A model generated the notes under the pieces. The model was not told the DNA's origin and ran no database searches. It saw only the letters and a program-made list of their open reading frames with translations. A program made the position numbers and the translations under genes. Positions 59,352 to 64,000 of a DNA stretch of 64,000 nucleotides are shown piece by piece (the stretch's first letter is position 1; each line of letters opens with the position of its first letter). The stretch is from Myxococcaceae bacterium. GTDB lineage: Bacteria > Myxococcota > Myxococcia > Myxococcales > Myxococcaceae. Location of the stretch: contig JAEUJQ010000001.1 in the NCBI GenBank assembly GCA_016793095.1, forward strand, positions 124,001 to 188,000, given 5' to 3'.

Positions 59352-60632
59352 TCACCAGTCGAGCACGCGGAAGTCGTCGGACCGGCGCTTCGCCTGGGCG
59401 ACGGCGGTGGCGGCGGCGCCGGGCTCGTCCGCGAGCGAGACCTTCACCTCGCCGTGCATCATGGGCCCGTTGATCCGCGCGCCCGTCGGACCGTGGCAGG
59501 TGAGGCAGGTCGAGGCGAGCGGCACCCTGCTGGTGAAGTCGGGCATGCAGGTGGCGCCGACGGGGATCAGCGCGTCGCGGGGCAGGCGCTCGAGCCCTCC
59601 CGTCGTCTCGAGGTGACGGCTCAACGTCGCGCGCCGGCCCTCCAGCACGTCCACCGGCAGCCCGCCGACGACACCGGGCGGAGCGCCTTCGCCCCGCGCC
59701 TGGCGGGTCTCGAGCAGCGTGATGAACGGCGCGGTGAGCAGCTCGCGCTCCTTCGAGATCACGACGGGCGTCCCGGTGATGACGAACCGCGTGCCCTCGG
59801 GGAACGGCTCGGGCCACCGGGAGAGCTTCTGCTCGACCGCCGCCCTGCCCCGCGGCTCGTGCACGAAGACGCGGAAGACGACGCGGAAGCCGTGGCGCTC
59901 GGAGTGCCGGGTCGTGCGCTTCCACTCGAGAGCGCCGCGGCGCTCGGTCGCGGCCACGAGGACCTCGAACCAGCCGTCCCTGGCCGTGAAGCCGGCCAGC
60001 AGCTCAGGGAACTGCCGCTCGACGAGGGCCTCGTTGGGCCGCAGCGCCTCGACGGTGACCCTCGGCAACGCGACGTGGTGCATCAGGCGGACAAGCTTCG
60101 CGCGCAGGCTCGTCAGTGCGGCCCAGTCAGCGTCGGGCTCGCGGCGGATCGCCTCGGAGATCGCGTCGACGCGCTCCCACAGATCGTTCTGGAAGAGCAC
60201 CGCGGCGACGGGAGCGCTCGCGGGATCGACGCGCATGGCCTCGTCGAGGGCCTGCTCGAGGGCGACGCGCCGGGCGGGCGCTTCGAGGAACGTCACCTGC
60301 TCGCCGATGAAGGCCAGCGGCTCGTCACGGCCCAACACCAGGTCGCGGCTCACCATCGGCTCGCCTCGGAGGGCGAGCGCGTCTGAGTCGAGACACCCGC
60401 CGTCCAGCGCACAGACGGGCACCCCCACGTTGGCGCGCCGCTCGAAGGCGAGCGCGAAGACCTTCGACCAGGCCGGCACGCCGTAGACGTCTTCGGGCGT
60501 CGCGGACACCTCGTGCGGCGCCCAGGCCGTCACCAGATGGGGCGGACGTGGCGTGACGGGCTTCGGCACGTCCCCACGCCGGCAGGTACACCCGGCCAGC
60601 AGCACCATCAGCGACACGGCGGCGAGGCGCAT
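59352..60632 (-). CDS. Lipoprotein with a C-terminal CxxCH motif
   Basis: 426 residues from the ATG at 60632. The lipobox is VSLMVLLAGC. The middle is not recognised. Near the C-terminus is a single CLTCHGPTGARINGPMMHG, with CxxCH and following Met residues, which fits a c-type cytochrome heme site with possible axial Met. It would be an outer-membrane or periplasmic heme lipoprotein. Heme attachment is inferred. Confidence 0.65.
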   Translation of the reverse strand: MRLAAVSLMVLLAGCTCRRGDVPKPVTPRPPHLVTAWAPHEVSATPEDVYGVPAWSKVFALAFERRANVGVPVCALDGGCLDSDALALRGEPMVSRDLVLGRDEPLAFIGEQVTFLEAPARRVALEQALDEAMRVDPASAPVAAVLFQNDLWERVDAISEAIRREPDADWAALTSLRAKLVRLMHHVALPRVTVEALRPNEALVERQFPELLAGFTARDGWFEVLVAATERRGALEWKRTTRHSERHGFRVVFRVFVHEPRGRAAVEQKLSRWPEPFPEGTRFVITGTPVVISKERELLTAPFITLLETRQARGEGAPPGVVGGLPVDVLEGRRATLSRHLETTGGLERLPRDALIPVGATCMPDFTSRVPLASTCLTCHGPTGARINGPMMHGEVKVSLADEPGAAATAVAQAKRRSDDFRVLDW

Positions 60633-60706
60633 GCGACCCCCGGAAAGACGAAGCGGAGCGGCCCACACAGCCGCCCCGCCGTCATGAGCTCACCTTCGCG
60701 CTGGTT

Positions 60707-61654
60707 TCAGCCCAGGAAGCCGCGGGCGATGCCCATCAGCTCGACGTTCGCAGCGACCGACTTCGCGAAGGCGTCCTTCTCGGCGGCCGACAGCTCGAAC
60801 TCGAACACCTTCTCGGCGCCCTTCGCCGACAGCACGACGGGCACGCCCACGAAGGCGTCTTTCACGCCGAACTCTCCCTGAAGCTCGACCGAGCAGGGCA
60901 GCACGCGCTTCTGGTTGCGCACGATCGCCTCGACCATGAGGCAGGTGCCCGCGCCCGGCGCGAGCCACGCCGAGGTGCCGATGAGCGCCGTCAGCGTCGC
61001 GCCGCCCTTCTTGGTGTCCTCCACCACCTTGGTGAGCTGCTCGGCCGAGACGAACTTCGACACCGGCACGTTCCCGATGGTGGCCGTCGAGAGGATGGGC
61101 ACCATGTCCTTGTCGGTGTGGGCGCCGAGCACGATCGCATGCACGTCTTCGACGCTCACGTTGGCAGCCATCGCCAGGTAGGTGCGGAAGCGCGCCGAGT
61201 CGAGCACGCCGGCCGAGCCGATCACCCGCTCACGCGGGAAGCCGGTCACCTGCTTCGCCACGAAGACCATCGCGTCGAGCGGGTTCGAGACGACGATCAG
61301 CACCGAGTCTGGCGCGTGCGTCTTCACGTTCTTGCAGATGTCGCGAACGATGCCCGCGTTGATGTTGATGAGCTCCTCGCGCGACTGGCCCGGCTTGCGG
61401 GGGACGCCCGCGGTCATCACCACCACGTCGGCCCCGGCCATCGCCTCGGGCTTGTCGGTGGCCATGAAGCTCGTGTTGTTGAAGCCCTCCCACGCGCCGC
61501 ACTGGGTGAGATCGAGCGCGCGCCCCTCCGCCGCCGTGGCCTTGAGGTCGATGAGGACGAGCTCTCCCAGCTCCTTGAGCACCGCCCACTGCGCGACCGC
61601 CGCGCCGACGTTTCCACCCGCTCCTACGATCGCAATCTTCGGACGCTTCACCAT
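60707..61654 (-). CDS. mdh: Malate dehydrogenase
   Basis: 315 residues. NAD-binding GAGGNVGAAVAQW, VVMTAGVPRKPGQSREEL (mobile loop with catalytic-type Arg pair), VVSNPLDAMVF, GSAGVLDSARFR and GAHTDKDMVPILS (proton-donating His) are LDH-like MDH motifs. It oxidises malate to oxaloacetate, which citrate synthase uses. It is 28 bases after the icd stop on the same strand, with GAGGAG before the ATG, so the two are likely co-transcribed. Confidence 0.95.
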   Translation of the reverse strand: MVKRPKIAIVGAGGNVGAAVAQWAVLKELGELVLIDLKATAAEGRALDLTQCGAWEGFNNTSFMATDKPEAMAGADVVVMTAGVPRKPGQSREELININAGIVRDICKNVKTHAPDSVLIVVSNPLDAMVFVAKQVTGFPRERVIGSAGVLDSARFRTYLAMAANVSVEDVHAIVLGAHTDKDMVPILSTATIGNVPVSKFVSAEQLTKVVEDTKKGGATLTALIGTSAWLAPGAGTCLMVEAIVRNQKRVLPCSVELQGEFGVKDAFVGVPVVLSAKGAEKVFEFELSAAEKDAFAKSVAANVELMGIARGFLG

Positions 61655-61682
61655 GGTGTTGTCTCCTCGCTCCTGCGTTGCT

Positions 61683-62999
<1,317 letters not shown>

Positions 63000-63119
63000 G
63001 GTGGGTTCCTTGGGAAAAGGCGCGCGCACTCTGTCAGCGGCGCAGGAGTTTTCAATGAGAACCGGCCATGCGCGGACGCGTTGTGCGCCCCCGCTGCATC
63101 GGTGTAGTCAGCCGGGCTG

Positions 63120-64000
63120 ATGCCTCAGGCCACCGAACGACTCCAGAGCCCGGGCGCGCTGCTGCGCCTCGACAGGTCCTCCAACACGCTCAAGGAGCGG
63201 AAGTACCAGGTCACGGTGACGGCGGGACCCGATCAGGGGCTCTCGAAGCCCATCGACGGCCGGGTGGTGGTGGGCTCGCACGAGGACGCGGGGCTCTGCC
63301 TCAAGGACACCACCGTGTCGCGGTACCACGTCGAGCTCGACGCGCGGCCCGACGGCGTGCTGGTGCGCGATCTCGAGTCCACCAACGGCACGTACCTCGG
63401 CGGCAACCGGATCAACGAGATGATCGTCGAAGACCAGGCGACGGTGACGATCGGCAAGACGTCGCTGCGCATCGGCATGGTCGAGGCCGATCTCGGACTG
63501 CCGGCGGAACAGGCCACCTTCGGTCCGGCCATCGGCGCGGCGCCGGCGATGAAGCAGCTCTTCGGCATTCTCGAGAAGGTCTCACCGACGGACTCGACCG
63601 TGCTGCTGCTGGGCGAGACGGGGACGGGCAAAGAGGTGCTGGCGCGGGCGATCCACCTGAAGTCGAAGCGCCAGGCGCGGCCCTTCGTGGTGGTGGACTG
63701 CGGCGCGGTGGCGCCCACGCTGATCGAGAGCGAGCTGTTCGGCCACGTGCGCGGCTCGTTCACCGGCGCGGTGGGTGATCGCAACGGCGCGTTCCTCGAG
63801 GCTGACGGCGGCACGATCTTCCTCGACGAGATCGGGGAGCTCCCCCTCGAGCTGCAGCCGAAGCTGCTGCGCGTGCTCGAGGCGGGCACCGTCCGGCGCG
63901 TGGGCGAGGACAAGTACCGGCGGGTGGACGTGCGGGTGGTGGGCGCGACGCACCGCGATCTCGAGAAGGAGGTCGAGGCCGGGCGCTTCCGCCGCGATCT
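63120..64000 (+). CDS. FHA domain-containing sigma-54 activator (partial, 3' end outside window)
   Basis: About 293 residues are visible and the frame runs off the right edge. An N-terminal FHA domain (about 30-110) shows GRVVVGSHEDAGLCLKDTTV, SRYHVEL and DLESTNGTYLGGNRI (the phosphothreonine-binding core). The AAA+ domain has Walker A GETGTGKEVLARAIH, the SELFGHVRGSFTGAVGD GAFTGA-type loop (with FTGA), and Walker B GGTIFLDEIGEL. Such proteins activate sigma-54 promoters in response to phospho-signals; FHA-NtrC-type regulators are abundant in Myxococcota. Its target and DNA-binding domain lie beyond the edge. Confidence 0.93.
   Translation, partial: MPQATERLQSPGALLRLDRSSNTLKERKYQVTVTAGPDQGLSKPIDGRVVVGSHEDAGLCLKDTTVSRYHVELDARPDGVLVRDLESTNGTYLGGNRINEMIVEDQATVTIGKTSLRIGMVEADLGLPAEQATFGPAIGAAPAMKQLFGILEKVSPTDSTVLLLGETGTGKEVLARAIHLKSKRQARPFVVVDCGAVAPTLIESELFGHVRGSFTGAVGDRNGAFLEADGGTIFLDEIGELPLELQPKLLRVLEAGTVRRVGEDKYRRVDVRVVGATHRDLEKEVEAGRFRRD

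Overview
The window is GC-rich DNA from a bacterium that is almost certainly a member of the Myxococcota. Direct signs are a CNNCH protein ending in a MYXO-CTERM-like tail (20287-21687), a TIGR02996-type protein (57818-58876), many lipoproteins with Gly/Ser- or Cys-rich linkers, menaquinone synthesis, and paired GGDEF proteins. Genes are tightly packed with many 4-base ATGA/GTGA overlaps. No rRNA, tRNA, insertion sequence, prophage or CRISPR array was seen, and no gene-free stretch exceeds 300 bases.

Layout. 1-2 kb: end of an acyl-CoA synthetase gene, then a class III-like PHA synthase. 2-7.6 kb (minus): an exported TldD-like peptidase, a putative barrel protein and two beta-propeller-like lipoproteins. 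7.9-18.6 kb: two tandem WGR-domain poly(ADP-ribose) polymerase (PARP) homologues, a VWA lipoprotein, an outer-membrane protein, a three-gene operon ending in an ADP-ribosylglycohydrolase, and a divergent NAD+-dependent DNA ligase followed by a TPR/HExxH protein and a broken copy of the ligase 3' end. 18.6-26.5 kb: hydrolase, acetyltransferase, MYXO-CTERM protein, class III cyclase, MerR-TPR protein and MutY. 26.5-35 kb: nuoA-nuoB apart from the rest of complex I, two phasin-like coiled-coil proteins, lytic transglycosylase, thioesterase, a 723-residue coiled-coil protein, a degenerate metallophosphoesterase and a CAP lipoprotein. 35-44 kb (minus): transporter, membrane protein, methyltransferase, PhnD-like binding protein, two diguanylate cyclases, FtsB and two paralogous lipoproteins. 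44.2-53 kb: menaquinone cluster (menF-menD-mini-ORF-menH-menA-menC-menE on minus; DAHP synthase-menG on plus). 53-64 kb: citrate synthase, acyl-CoA synthetase, small proteins, malate and isocitrate dehydrogenases, and the start of an FHA/sigma-54 activator.

How the genes work together. The menaquinone cluster covers chorismate to menaquinone except menB and the DHNA-CoA thioesterase, and DAHP synthase feeds the shikimate pathway that supplies chorismate. Citrate synthase, Mdh and Icd are TCA enzymes. The most notable neighbourhood is the ADP-ribose region: two predicted ADP-ribosyl writers, one predicted eraser and an NAD+-dependent ligase with a BRCT domain within about 9 kb. This resembles a bacterial PAR-linked DNA-repair module, although a functional link is inferred from proximity only. 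A second unusual feature is a 101-bp tandem duplication at the menD/menH junction. It created a 34-codon mini-ORF whose start and stop both overlap the neighbouring genes.
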